The notes under the pieces: generated by a model
What the model saw: the letters and a program-made list of their open reading frames with translations, nothing else
What the model was told of the DNA's origin: nothing
Database searches by the model: none
In this document: piece by piece, positions 8,677-17,546 of the stretch
How positions within the stretch are numbered: the first letter of the stretch is position 1
Layout of the letters: each line of letters begins with the position of its first letter
Made by a program: the position numbers and the translations under genes
Source of the DNA: Sulfuritalea sp.
GTDB lineage: Bacteria > Pseudomonadota > Gammaproteobacteria > Burkholderiales > Rhodocyclaceae
Assembly: GCA_020853215.1 (NCBI GenBank)
Contig: JADYZH010000193.1
Span: 1 to 33,540, forward strand
DNA: 33,540 nt
Direction of reading: 5' to 3'

Positions 8677-9744
8677 ATGAATGCGACGGTGAGCGTTGAC
8701 CTGCTGGCCACTCTGCAACCGTTGATGTCACTGGGCAACAAGGGGCTCAGCGAATTGCTGCCGCTGTGCCGCACCCATGTTTTCACGCGGGCCACCGATC
8801 CGTTTTCCGCCGCCGACTGGAGCGGGCAGGTCGTCTATCTGGTGCGGGGCCAGCTTCTCGTGAAGCTGTTGGACGGCCCGTCGCGCGTGCTGGTCGGCGG
8901 CCATGATCTGGCGGCGGCCCCGGTGGCGCGTGGCGGATACGCCCCGCGTTTCAGCAAGGCGATCACCGATGTCGAATTGCTCAGCCTGGAGGAGGATCCC
9001 CTGGACATCGTGGTGACCTGGAATCAGCTGGCCAGTTCGCGACACCTGGAAAAGGGTGCGGCCGACCAGACCGATTGGCGCATGATGTCGAGCATGTTTG
9101 CGGTGGACAACCTGACGGTCGGCGCGTTTGCGTCCCTGCCACCGGCAAACATCCAGGCGCTCCTTGGAAAGTTTGTCCGGGTTCCGGCAAGGCGCGGCGA
9201 GACGATCATCAGGCAGGGAGATCCGGGCGATTACTATTACCTTATCGAGAGCGGGCGCTGCAAGATTTCCCGGATGGTCGCCGGAGCTTCGGTGCAACTG
9301 GCCGAGATCAAGGAAGGCGATGCTTTCGGCGAAGAGGCCCTGGTTGCCGATACGGTACGCAATGCGACCGTGGTGATGAATACGGACGGCATGCTGCTGC
9401 GCCTGTCCAAACAGGACTTCAACCAGCTGCTGCTCGCGCCGCTTCTGCAGAAAGTGACCGGCGACGAGGCCGAGCGGCGGATTGCCGCCGGAGCGCAATG
9501 GATAGACGTGCGCTTCCCGGCCGAATACCAGAGCGATGGCTATCCCGATGCCATCAACATTCCACTCAACGACATTCGACCGGCGGCTGCGGCGCTTGAC
9601 CCTGCAATCGAATACATTGTGTATTGCCAGACGGGACGTCGCAGTTCCGCCGCCGCATTCTTGCTTTCCCAGCGTGGCCTGCATGCTACCCTCCTCGAAG
9701 GCGGCATGCGGGGGTACGCCGGTATCCTGGAGTCACACGAATGA
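8677..9744 (+). CDS. Cyclic-nucleotide-binding domain protein fused to a C-terminal rhodanese domain
   Basis: cNBD: LGKFVRVPARRGETIIRQGDPGDYYYLIESGRCKISR...LAEIKEGDAFGEEALVADTVRNATVVM; rhodanese: WIDVRFPAEYQSDGYPDAINIPL...YIVYCQTGRRSSAAAFLLSQRGLHATLLEGGMRGY with Cys loop CQTGRR. The N-terminal part resembles a second, degenerate cNBD. Confidence 0.9.
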   Translation: MNATVSVDLLATLQPLMSLGNKGLSELLPLCRTHVFTRATDPFSAADWSGQVVYLVRGQLLVKLLDGPSRVLVGGHDLAAAPVARGGYAPRFSKAITDVELLSLEEDPLDIVVTWNQLASSRHLEKGAADQTDWRMMSSMFAVDNLTVGAFASLPPANIQALLGKFVRVPARRGETIIRQGDPGDYYYLIESGRCKISRMVAGASVQLAEIKEGDAFGEEALVADTVRNATVVMNTDGMLLRLSKQDFNQLLLAPLLQKVTGDEAERRIAAGAQWIDVRFPAEYQSDGYPDAINIPLNDIRPAAAALDPAIEYIVYCQTGRRSSAAAFLLSQRGLHATLLEGGMRGYAGILESHE

Positions 9745-12119
9745 ATGCCGCCCCTGCCGCGCCCGCCGAAGCCCCGGCGTCCGATGTTGATAACCGCCTG
9801 GCTTTCTTCAAGAACCTTCAGGTCGTCACCAACAAGGTTCACGCCACCGCCAACATCGACGAAATCATGCTGGAGCTGTCCGGCGAAATCTGCAGCCTGT
9901 TCAACGCCGACCGCCTGACGATCTATTCGATCGGCGAGGACAAAGCCTCGATCGTCTCGAAAATCAAGACCGGCCTGACATCGTTCAAGGACCTGCGCCT
10001 GCCGATCGCCGACCAGAGCATCGCCGGCCATGTCGCGCTGGCCAAGAAGACGGTGAACATCCGCGACGTCTACGACGATGCGGAGCTCAAGGCGATCAAT
10101 CCTTCCTTGCGCTTCCTGCAGGAGGTGGACAAGCGTACCGGCTACCGGACCAAGCAGATGCTGGTGGCGCCGGTCGTCGACGCGCAGAGCAACGAGTTGC
10201 TGGGCGTCGTCCAGCTGATCAACAACAAGGCGGGAACTCCGTTTGCGGCAGTTGCCCAGGAGGGCGTCAAGGGTCTGTGCGAAACCCTCGCCATCGCCTT
10301 CGCCCAGCGCAGCAAGCCGGCTGCCGCCGTCAAGACCAAGTACGACTTCCTCGTCTCCGATGCCGTCATTTCCGCTCAGGAAATGGAGCTGGCGACCCGT
10401 ACCGCGCGACGCAAGAACCTCTCCATCGAAGAAGTTCTGGTCAACGAATTCCAGGTCAAGCACGAGGCTCTGGGTGCCGCACTGGGCAAGTTCTTCAATG
10501 TGCCGTATGAATCGTTCAAGTCAGACCGTGTCAAGCCCGCCGACCTGTTGAAGAACCTCAAGCGCGAGTTCCTCGACCAGGGCAAATGGGCGCCGGTGGA
10601 GGAAAGTTCCGAAGGCATCATGGTGGTCTGCCTGGATCCCGAGCAGGTCAAGGGTTCTCGCATCGTCAACAACATTTTCCCGCGCGGCAAGATCCAGTAC
10701 CGGGTGACCACCAACCACGAGTTCGCGCTGACCCTCGACCTGCTGTTCGGCGCCACCGGCGTTCCCGGCTATACCGATGACAGTTCCGTCGGCGATCTGC
10801 TGTCCACCCTCGATGAAGGCGAGATGGATGGTGAAGGCGCCGTCGGCGATGATGTCTCCGCCGCGGCCGACAACGAGCTGGTCAAGTTGGTCAACAAGAT
10901 CATCGTCGACGCCTACCAGATGGGCGTGTCCGATATTCACATCGAACCGGGCCTGGGCAAGGACAAGGTGCTGATCCGCTTCCGGCGGGATGGCTCGTTG
11001 CAGAAGTACATCGAAGTTCCGGCCAGCTACCGCAATGCCATGGTGGCCCGCCTCAAGATCATGTGCGACCTGGATATCGCCGAGCGCCGCAAACCGCAGG
11101 ACGGCAAGATCAAGTTCAAGAAGTTCGGTCCGCTGGACATCGAACTGCGGGTGGCGACCATTCCTTCCACCGGCGGCGTCGAAGACGTCGTGATGCGCAT
11201 CCTCGCTGGTGGCGAGCCGATCCCGCTGGACAAGCTGGGTGTGCTGCCGGCCAATCTGATCAAGCTCAAGGCGACCATTTCCAAGCCTTACGGACTGTTT
11301 TTCGTCTGCGGTCCCACCGGTTCCGGCAAGACCACGACACTGCACTCGGTACTCGGCTATCTCAATACCGTGGATACCAAGATCTGGACCGCGGAAGATC
11401 CGGTTGAAATCACCCAGAAGGGCTTGCGCCAGGTGCAGGTGAACAAGAAGGTGATGGATTTTCCGATGGTGATGAAGGCCTTCCTGCGAGCCGACCCGGA
11501 CATCATCATGGTCGGCGAAATGCGCGATGCCGAAACTACCGGCATTGGCATCGAGGCCTCGCTGACGGGCCACCTAGTGTTTGCCACCCTGCACACCAAT
11601 AGCGCCCCGGAATCGATCATCCGGCTGCTCGACATGGGCATGGACCCCTTCAACTTCTCCGATGCCCTGCTCGGTATCCTCGCCCAGCGCCTGGCCAAGC
11701 GCCTGTGCAAGTGCAAGGAGACCTATACGCCGGATGCCGACGAAGTCAGGCTGTTCATGAAGGAGTATTGCAGCGAGCTGGAGAATACCGAGACTTTCAA
11801 GAAGGACATCAAGGCCGCCTACGCCGCGACCCAGGAACGCCTGATCAAGGAGTACGGCAAGGATGGCCACCTTGTATTCACCCGGGCCAAGGGCTGCGAC
11901 ACCTGTGGCGGCAGCGGCTACAAGGGGCGCGTCGGCCTGCACGAGCTGATGATCGGCACCGAGCCGATGAAAAAGCTGATTCAGGAACATGCCCGCGTCG
12001 CCCAGTTGTTCGCACAGGCGCTTGAGGACGGCATGCTGACCCTGAAGATGGACGGCCTGGAGAAGGCCCTGCAAGGGGTGACTGATCTCAAGCAGGTGAG
12101 GGCTGTCTGCATCAAGTAA
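9741..12119 (+). CDS. GAF domain - type II/IV secretion (GspE/PilB-like) ATPase
   Basis: ATGA overlap with the upstream gene. N-terminal GAF; GspE/MshEN-like N-domain; Walker A GPTGSGKTT, Walker B ADPDIIMVGEMRDAETTGIGIEASLTGHLVFATLHTN, zinc-type CKC...CDTCGGSGYKGRVGLHELM. Confidence 0.93.
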   Translation: MNAAPAAPAEAPASDVDNRLAFFKNLQVVTNKVHATANIDEIMLELSGEICSLFNADRLTIYSIGEDKASIVSKIKTGLTSFKDLRLPIADQSIAGHVALAKKTVNIRDVYDDAELKAINPSLRFLQEVDKRTGYRTKQMLVAPVVDAQSNELLGVVQLINNKAGTPFAAVAQEGVKGLCETLAIAFAQRSKPAAAVKTKYDFLVSDAVISAQEMELATRTARRKNLSIEEVLVNEFQVKHEALGAALGKFFNVPYESFKSDRVKPADLLKNLKREFLDQGKWAPVEESSEGIMVVCLDPEQVKGSRIVNNIFPRGKIQYRVTTNHEFALTLDLLFGATGVPGYTDDSSVGDLLSTLDEGEMDGEGAVGDDVSAAADNELVKLVNKIIVDAYQMGVSDIHIEPGLGKDKVLIRFRRDGSLQKYIEVPASYRNAMVARLKIMCDLDIAERRKPQDGKIKFKKFGPLDIELRVATIPSTGGVEDVVMRILAGGEPIPLDKLGVLPANLIKLKATISKPYGLFFVCGPTGSGKTTTLHSVLGYLNTVDTKIWTAEDPVEITQKGLRQVQVNKKVMDFPMVMKAFLRADPDIIMVGEMRDAETTGIGIEASLTGHLVFATLHTNSAPESIIRLLDMGMDPFNFSDALLGILAQRLAKRLCKCKETYTPDADEVRLFMKEYCSELENTETFKKDIKAAYAATQERLIKEYGKDGHLVFTRAKGCDTCGGSGYKGRVGLHELMIGTEPMKKLIQEHARVAQLFAQALEDGMLTLKMDGLEKALQGVTDLKQVRAVCIK

Positions 12120-12128
12120 GGAAGGGCC

Positions 12129-13757
12129 ATGGATAGCTCCAGCGACCTGTTTCGCCGTCTCGAACAACTGAACGCCATTGGCGCCGCGCTCTCCAAGGAG
12201 CGCGACATCAATCGCCTGCTCGAGAGCATCCTGATTGCGGCCAAGACCATCACCCATGCCGATGGCGGAACCCTGTATCGCATGACCGAGGATGGTCGTG
12301 CGTTGCGCTTCGAGATCCTGCGTACCGATTCCCTGCACATCGCCATGGGTGGCACTACCGGCAATCCCATCAACTTCCCCAACCTGCCGCTGTACAACGA
12401 CAACGGCGAATCCAACGACTCGATGGTCGCCGCCTACGCCGCCATCCACGACAAGACGGTCAACATCACCGATGCCTACACCGAGGCCGGCTTCGATTTT
12501 TCCGGCACCCGCAGTTTCGACGAGCGCACCGGGTATCGCTCCCAGTCCTTTCTCACGGTGCCGATGAAGAACCATGAGGGCGAGATCATCGGCGTGCTGC
12601 AGCTGATCAACGCCCAGAATCCGGCAACGCGCCAGGTGATCCCGTTTTCCTCGGCCGACCAGAGCCTGGCCGAATCACTGGCCTCGCAGGCGGCGATCGC
12701 GCTCACCAACCGGCTCTTGATCAGTCAGCTGGAAGAACTCTTCGAGGCCTTCATCAATCTGATCAACCTGGCGATCGACGAGAAGTCGCCATATACCGGC
12801 GGCCATTGCCAGCGCGTGCCGACCCTGACCATGATGCTCGCGGAGGCAACCGACACGACGCGGGAGGGGCCGCTGGCATCGTTCCACATGGACGAGCGCG
12901 ATCGCTACGAACTGAAGATCGCCGGCCTGCTGCATGACTGCGGCAAAGTCACGACGCCCGTTCATGTGGTCGACAAGGCCACCAAGCTGCAGACCATCTT
13001 CGATCGCATCCACCTGATCGATACCCGCTTCGAGGTCCTCAAGCGGGATGCGGAGATCCACGCGCTGCGCAGGCAGCTGGCCTTGCGCGAAAGCATTCTC
13101 GATACCGCAGCCGAGGCGAATATCTGGCAGGAATACCAGGACCAGGCACAGTTACTCGATGCCGAGCGCACCTTCCTGCGCCAAACCAACATCGGCGGCG
13201 AGGCGATGAGGGAAGACGACCAGCAGCGCGTGCGCGATATCGGCAGCCGGCGCAAGTGGCGTAATGTCGATGGCGTCGAAACCGAGTTCCTCACCGCCGA
13301 CGAGATCGACAACCTGACCATTCGCGCCGGCACGCTGACGATGAAGGAACGCGATGTCATCAACCACCACATCGTCGCCACCATCAAGATGCTGGAGCAA
13401 CTGCCGTGGCCGCGGCACCTGACCAAGGTGCCGGAATATGCCGGCGGCCACCACGAGCGGATGGACGGCAAGGGCTATCCCAAGGGTCTGACCCGCGAGC
13501 AGATGTCCCTCCAGGCACGCATGATGGGGATCGCCGACATTTTCGAGGCGCTGACGGCGCGCGACCGCCCCTACAAGCCGGGCATGAAACTGTCGCAGGC
13601 GATGGGCATCATGGCCAACTTCAAGAAGAACGGCCACATCGACCCCGACCTGTTCGACGTCTTCGTCAGGCAGGGCGTCTACCGGCGCTACGCCGAGCAG
13701 TTCCTCGACCCGGCGCAGATCGATGCGGTGGATGAGGCGGCACTCGTACGGACTTGA
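12129..13757 (+). CDS. GAF domain - HD-GYP phosphodiesterase-like protein
   Basis: GAF (KTVNITDAYTEAGFDF..DERTGYRSQSFLTVPM..GVLQLIN), LLHDCGKVTTPVHVVDKATKLQ, HHERMDGKGYPKGLTREQMSLQARMMGIADIFEALTARDRPYKPG. Confidence 0.9.
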   Translation: MDSSSDLFRRLEQLNAIGAALSKERDINRLLESILIAAKTITHADGGTLYRMTEDGRALRFEILRTDSLHIAMGGTTGNPINFPNLPLYNDNGESNDSMVAAYAAIHDKTVNITDAYTEAGFDFSGTRSFDERTGYRSQSFLTVPMKNHEGEIIGVLQLINAQNPATRQVIPFSSADQSLAESLASQAAIALTNRLLISQLEELFEAFINLINLAIDEKSPYTGGHCQRVPTLTMMLAEATDTTREGPLASFHMDERDRYELKIAGLLHDCGKVTTPVHVVDKATKLQTIFDRIHLIDTRFEVLKRDAEIHALRRQLALRESILDTAAEANIWQEYQDQAQLLDAERTFLRQTNIGGEAMREDDQQRVRDIGSRRKWRNVDGVETEFLTADEIDNLTIRAGTLTMKERDVINHHIVATIKMLEQLPWPRHLTKVPEYAGGHHERMDGKGYPKGLTREQMSLQARMMGIADIFEALTARDRPYKPGMKLSQAMGIMANFKKNGHIDPDLFDVFVRQGVYRRYAEQFLDPAQIDAVDEAALVRT

Positions 13758-13895
13758 TCAATAGCCGAAAGTCGGCGCTGGCGGGACGGTGCTGCATTAT
13801 CATCCAGGTCTGCAATCGAGAATGAACGCGTCGCGCCGGGATTCGCGCCAGGTCCGATGCACGTTCGGCCAGAATGAATTCATGAGGAATCATCC

Positions 13896-16322
13896 ATGTG
13901 GAGTCTGTTTCGTCTGCTCGACGACGGATGTCGCGTCGAAGTGCTGGATGTCGGTGCATCCCTTGCCAGTACGGCCCCGTACCAGAAGCTGGTGGAGACG
14001 GGGCGTGCCCGCGTCACCGGCTTCGAGCCGAACGAGGCGGAATATGAACGACTGCGCTCGAGCTACGGGCTGACGCACCGTTTCTATCCGCTGTTCGTCG
14101 GTGACGGCAAGGAAGCCACTTTCCATGAGACCAACAACCCTTTTACCGGCTCGTTGTATGAGCCGAATACGCCATTGCTGGAAAAGTTCCATGCCTTGGC
14201 CTCGCTGGTAACGCCGGTTGCCGAGCACCGCGTCGCCACTACCTGTCTTGACGACATTGCCGACCTGGGCGATATCGATTTCATCAAGATCGACGTGCAG
14301 GGAGCGGAACTCGACGTGCTGCGCAATGGCCAACGGATCCTGCAGGGCGTGCTGGCGATCCAGACCGAAGTAAATTTTCTCGAGCAGTACCATGGTCAGG
14401 CGATGTTTTCCGACCTCGATGCCTTTCTGCGAGCCAATGGCTTCCAGTTTCACTGCGTGCTTGGCTACGGCTGGCGCCCCTTTCTTCCCCTGCTCAATCC
14501 CCGTGCCGGTGTCAAGGCGTTCAACCAGCAGGTGTGGGCCGACGCGGTTTATGTGCGGGACTGGATGCAACTTGACCGCCTTTCTGCGGAGAAACTGGAG
14601 AAGTATGCTGGAATCATGCACGACCTCCTGAATTCCTTTGACTTGGCCCATGTGGCACTGGTCGAAGCGGATCGGCGCACGGGCCGGTCGCTGGCGCAGG
14701 AATACCGGCGCCGCCTGGTGCGGGATGGCTTGGCCATTGTCGATCAGCCAAGCTCTGGCGACGCGGCCGGGTCGCTTGCAGGCAAGGACAGCAAGGCTGG
14801 ATCTGGGACCTCGTCGCCGATTTCTGCTACGGTAGCGGCGGAGAATCCAGACAACTCGCTGGTGCTGGAAACGGAAAGCGGCCTGTGTGTTTCGGTTCCG
14901 GCATCGCTCACGTGCATCTCCACTTATGTGCTTCTGGAGCAGGAACGCTGGTTCGAGAAGGAGGTGGATTTCGTCGTTCGCTACCTCGCCGACGGCATGA
15001 CCGCCATCGACATCGGGGCCAACGTCGGCCTGTACAGCCTGGCCATGGCGAAGGCCGTCGGGCCGACAGGAAGGGTCTGTGCGTATGAGCCGGGGACCGT
15101 CAATCGGCAGCATCTGGAACGAAGCATCGAGCTCAACAAAGTAGCAAATATCGAATTGTCGGCCGCGGCCTTGTCGGACCGGGAGAAGAGCGGCTGGTTG
15201 CGGATTGCGGGCAGCGGCGAACTCAATTCGATTGTCGAGGCGGATGAAGACGGCGCCGAGTACGTTGAAATCTCATCGCTCGACGCGCAGACACGGCGCT
15301 TCGGCTGGACGGGGATGGATTTCATCAAGATCGATGCAGAAGGCCAGGAGGCACGGATCGTGGCGGGCGGCAGGGAGTTCTTCCATTCCTTTTCGCCGGT
15401 GGTGATGTACGAAATAAAGCACGGCGCGACCAACAACAATGCCCTGCGCTGGACCTTCGAAGCGCTGGGATACGAAACCTACCGCCTCATCGGGGACGGT
15501 TCCCTGCTGGTTCGCCTCGGCGACGATGAGCAACTCGATACGTTCGAGCTCAATCTGTTCGCCATCAAGCCCGATCGTGCGCGGGAGCTGGCGCGCCGGG
15601 GTTTGCTGGTTTTCGCTCCGGCAGAGATCTCCCTGTCGCCAGCCGAGCGGGATGCGGTGCTGAAAAAAATGTTCGATCTGCCCTATGCGCAGACCTTCGG
15701 AATTTCGGCGGACGATATCGACGCATGCCCGTTTGGCGAAGGCTTGACGGCGTATGCGACATGGCTTTTTCTCGATCCTGCAATACCGGAGCGGCGCTAC
15801 GCTGCGCTGCGGCAGGCGTTCCAGCTGCTCAGGGATTACAGCAACGCGCAACTCAATCCCGCGGCCCTGTCCACGCTGGGGCGCATTGCCCAGGACATCG
15901 GCTATCGTGGCGTTGCCGTCGCTGCACTCGGAGAACTGATGGCGATGCGCGATACCGGCATCGACCAGCCTTTCTTTCCGGCTGCCAGGCGCTTCGAACA
16001 GATGCGCCCTGACGGCCATGAAGACCGCTGGTTTATTGCAGCGGCAAGCGAACAAATCGAACTTGTCGGCGCCTACTCTTCGATGCTCAAGGGCGATGAC
16101 CTGCATTCGCAGGTAACGCAGATTGCGCGCCTGAGGCTGCTTTGTGGCGAACCATGGGCATCGGTCGCGATGTTGAGGCGAGCGATCCTGATGGGGGTGG
16201 AGCAGGGTATCCCGCGCCGGGATATTGCCTCGTGGCACGTGCAGTTGCTGGCGCAGCAGACCAGAAACCTGCATGTATGGGGTGCGTATGGAAACGGGAT
16301 GGACCCGCTCTTTGAAGGCTAG
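13896..16322 (+). CDS. Protein with two FkbM-family methyltransferase domains and an alpha-helical C-terminal region
   Basis: Two FkbM-like repeats: VLDVGASL...GFEPNEAEYERL...TTCLDDIADLGDIDFIKIDVQGAELDVLRNG and AIDIGANVGLYSLAMAKAVGPTGRVCAYEPG...ISSLDAQTRRFGWTGMDFIKIDAEGQEARIVAGG. SD AGGA before the ATG. Confidence 0.85.
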   Translation: MWSLFRLLDDGCRVEVLDVGASLASTAPYQKLVETGRARVTGFEPNEAEYERLRSSYGLTHRFYPLFVGDGKEATFHETNNPFTGSLYEPNTPLLEKFHALASLVTPVAEHRVATTCLDDIADLGDIDFIKIDVQGAELDVLRNGQRILQGVLAIQTEVNFLEQYHGQAMFSDLDAFLRANGFQFHCVLGYGWRPFLPLLNPRAGVKAFNQQVWADAVYVRDWMQLDRLSAEKLEKYAGIMHDLLNSFDLAHVALVEADRRTGRSLAQEYRRRLVRDGLAIVDQPSSGDAAGSLAGKDSKAGSGTSSPISATVAAENPDNSLVLETESGLCVSVPASLTCISTYVLLEQERWFEKEVDFVVRYLADGMTAIDIGANVGLYSLAMAKAVGPTGRVCAYEPGTVNRQHLERSIELNKVANIELSAAALSDREKSGWLRIAGSGELNSIVEADEDGAEYVEISSLDAQTRRFGWTGMDFIKIDAEGQEARIVAGGREFFHSFSPVVMYEIKHGATNNNALRWTFEALGYETYRLIGDGSLLVRLGDDEQLDTFELNLFAIKPDRARELARRGLLVFAPAEISLSPAERDAVLKKMFDLPYAQTFGISADDIDACPFGEGLTAYATWLFLDPAIPERRYAALRQAFQLLRDYSNAQLNPAALSTLGRIAQDIGYRGVAVAALGELMAMRDTGIDQPFFPAARRFEQMRPDGHEDRWFIAAASEQIELVGAYSSMLKGDDLHSQVTQIARLRLLCGEPWASVAMLRRAILMGVEQGIPRRDIASWHVQLLAQQTRNLHVWGAYGNGMDPLFEG

Positions 16323-16356
16323 GAGACTGGCTTGCCGGTATGAGTCCGCTTGAATC

Positions 16357-17445
16357 ATGGAGCAAGCACGAATGACCTGGACCGAGCACCGCCGGCAGGA
16401 ATTGACGCAGCGCCTGGCTGCTCTGTTCAAGGTGCCTCAGGTGCGTTTTGTTTTCCTGCCGTCGGTCGCTGCCGCACCCATCAAGTATTTTCCCGAACCA
16501 GCCTTGATCGAGCGGGATCTGCGCGAATTCGCTCCGGATCCCTTCGTGTTCTCGCCTTGGCGGGACGGTAAACCGGATGCCGCAATTGACGTCGTTATCG
16601 TGACCGGAGTGGGCGATGACTGTTCCCCGGCCTTGTGGCGCATCCGGGAGCAGGTCGGCCCGCAAGCGATTATTGCCCTGTGGTTGTGGGACAACCACTG
16701 GGCATGGCCGCAGAACCTGCGCTCGATCATGGCGGCCGATCTGATCTTCGTCAGTCATGGCAGTCCGGACCATACCGGCTATCTGCGCACGCCAGTGGCA
16801 CTGCTGGCGGGCCATATAGCGGCCTGCTCGGCGCAGTGGGCCCGCGCCCAGGCAGGCGAATTGGGCGACATCGTGCAGCGTGCCGAACGCCAGCACAAGG
16901 CGCTGATCAATTACGTCGACTACGGTTTTGCCTGGAGCGAGCGAACACGGATTCTCAAATCCTATGCGGCGGACCTGGCTGATGCCGATGTATTCCTGAT
17001 GCCGCCGGACGATCGCTCGCGCTATTTTTCCCTATCGCCCATGGAGCGGTTTGCCGAGTGGTGTCGCTACAAGGCAACGATCGTCATACCCATCCGCGAC
17101 GACTTGTCCACCCGGGTGTTCGATGCCTTGCTTGCCGGCCTGATTCCTATCGTGCCGCATTCCATCACCGATCTCGACCGCATCATTCCGGCCGGAGACC
17201 AGGAGCGTCTCGGCATCGTCAGGATCGATTCGCTTGAGTTGCCGACCGCGGCGGTTGCCGTGCGGGAAGCGCTGCGGCGCTTCGAACAGCAGGGAACGGA
17301 GGGTATCATGGCCCGCTTCCACTATGCCCTTGACCGGCACATGCTGGTCAATCGGGTGACCGAGATGCTGTTTCACGTCTGGCAACTGGGCACTGGCGCC
17401 CGCTCGATCCGGTACCGAGCAGAGCGAGGCCTGTACGCCGACTGA
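16357..17445 (+). CDS. Putative glycosyltransferase / glycan-associated protein
   Basis: 362 aa; FDALLAGLIPIVPHSITDLDRIIPAGDQERLGIVRIDS resembles the acceptor/donor region of GT-B/exostosin-like proteins; lies between FkbM and pilin genes. The start could be 16372 (MTWTEHRR), which has GGAG upstream. Confidence 0.5.
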   Translation: MEQARMTWTEHRRQELTQRLAALFKVPQVRFVFLPSVAAAPIKYFPEPALIERDLREFAPDPFVFSPWRDGKPDAAIDVVIVTGVGDDCSPALWRIREQVGPQAIIALWLWDNHWAWPQNLRSIMAADLIFVSHGSPDHTGYLRTPVALLAGHIAACSAQWARAQAGELGDIVQRAERQHKALINYVDYGFAWSERTRILKSYAADLADADVFLMPPDDRSRYFSLSPMERFAEWCRYKATIVIPIRDDLSTRVFDALLAGLIPIVPHSITDLDRIIPAGDQERLGIVRIDSLELPTAAVAVREALRRFEQQGTEGIMARFHYALDRHMLVNRVTEMLFHVWQLGTGARSIRYRAERGLYAD

Positions 17446-17481
17446 CTGGAGAGCAATTCAGTGATGTTTTATTGCATGTAA

Positions 17482-17498
17482 GTGACCTTTTTGGTCAC
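17482..17498. promoter_or_regulatory. Inverted repeat upstream of the pilin sigma-54 promoter (possible activator-binding site)
   Basis: GTGACC-TTTTT-GGTCAC perfect 6-bp arms, about 50 bp upstream of the -24 element. Confidence 0.45.
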
Positions 17499-17546
17499 AT
17501 TTTTGGGCTGACCCACAAACTCCCGCTTCCAATCGGCTAGTTTTTA

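Noticed and set aside
4824-8731. Long minus-strand ORFs (4824-5936, 6456-7838, 7817-8731) opposite FHA, cyclase and PDE genes
   Set aside because: Antisense shadows of genes with strong family motifs; no recognisable domains.
13764-13776. GCCGA-AAG-TCGGC hairpin after the HD-GYP gene
   Set aside because: Short stem, no T-tract; not enough for a terminator call.
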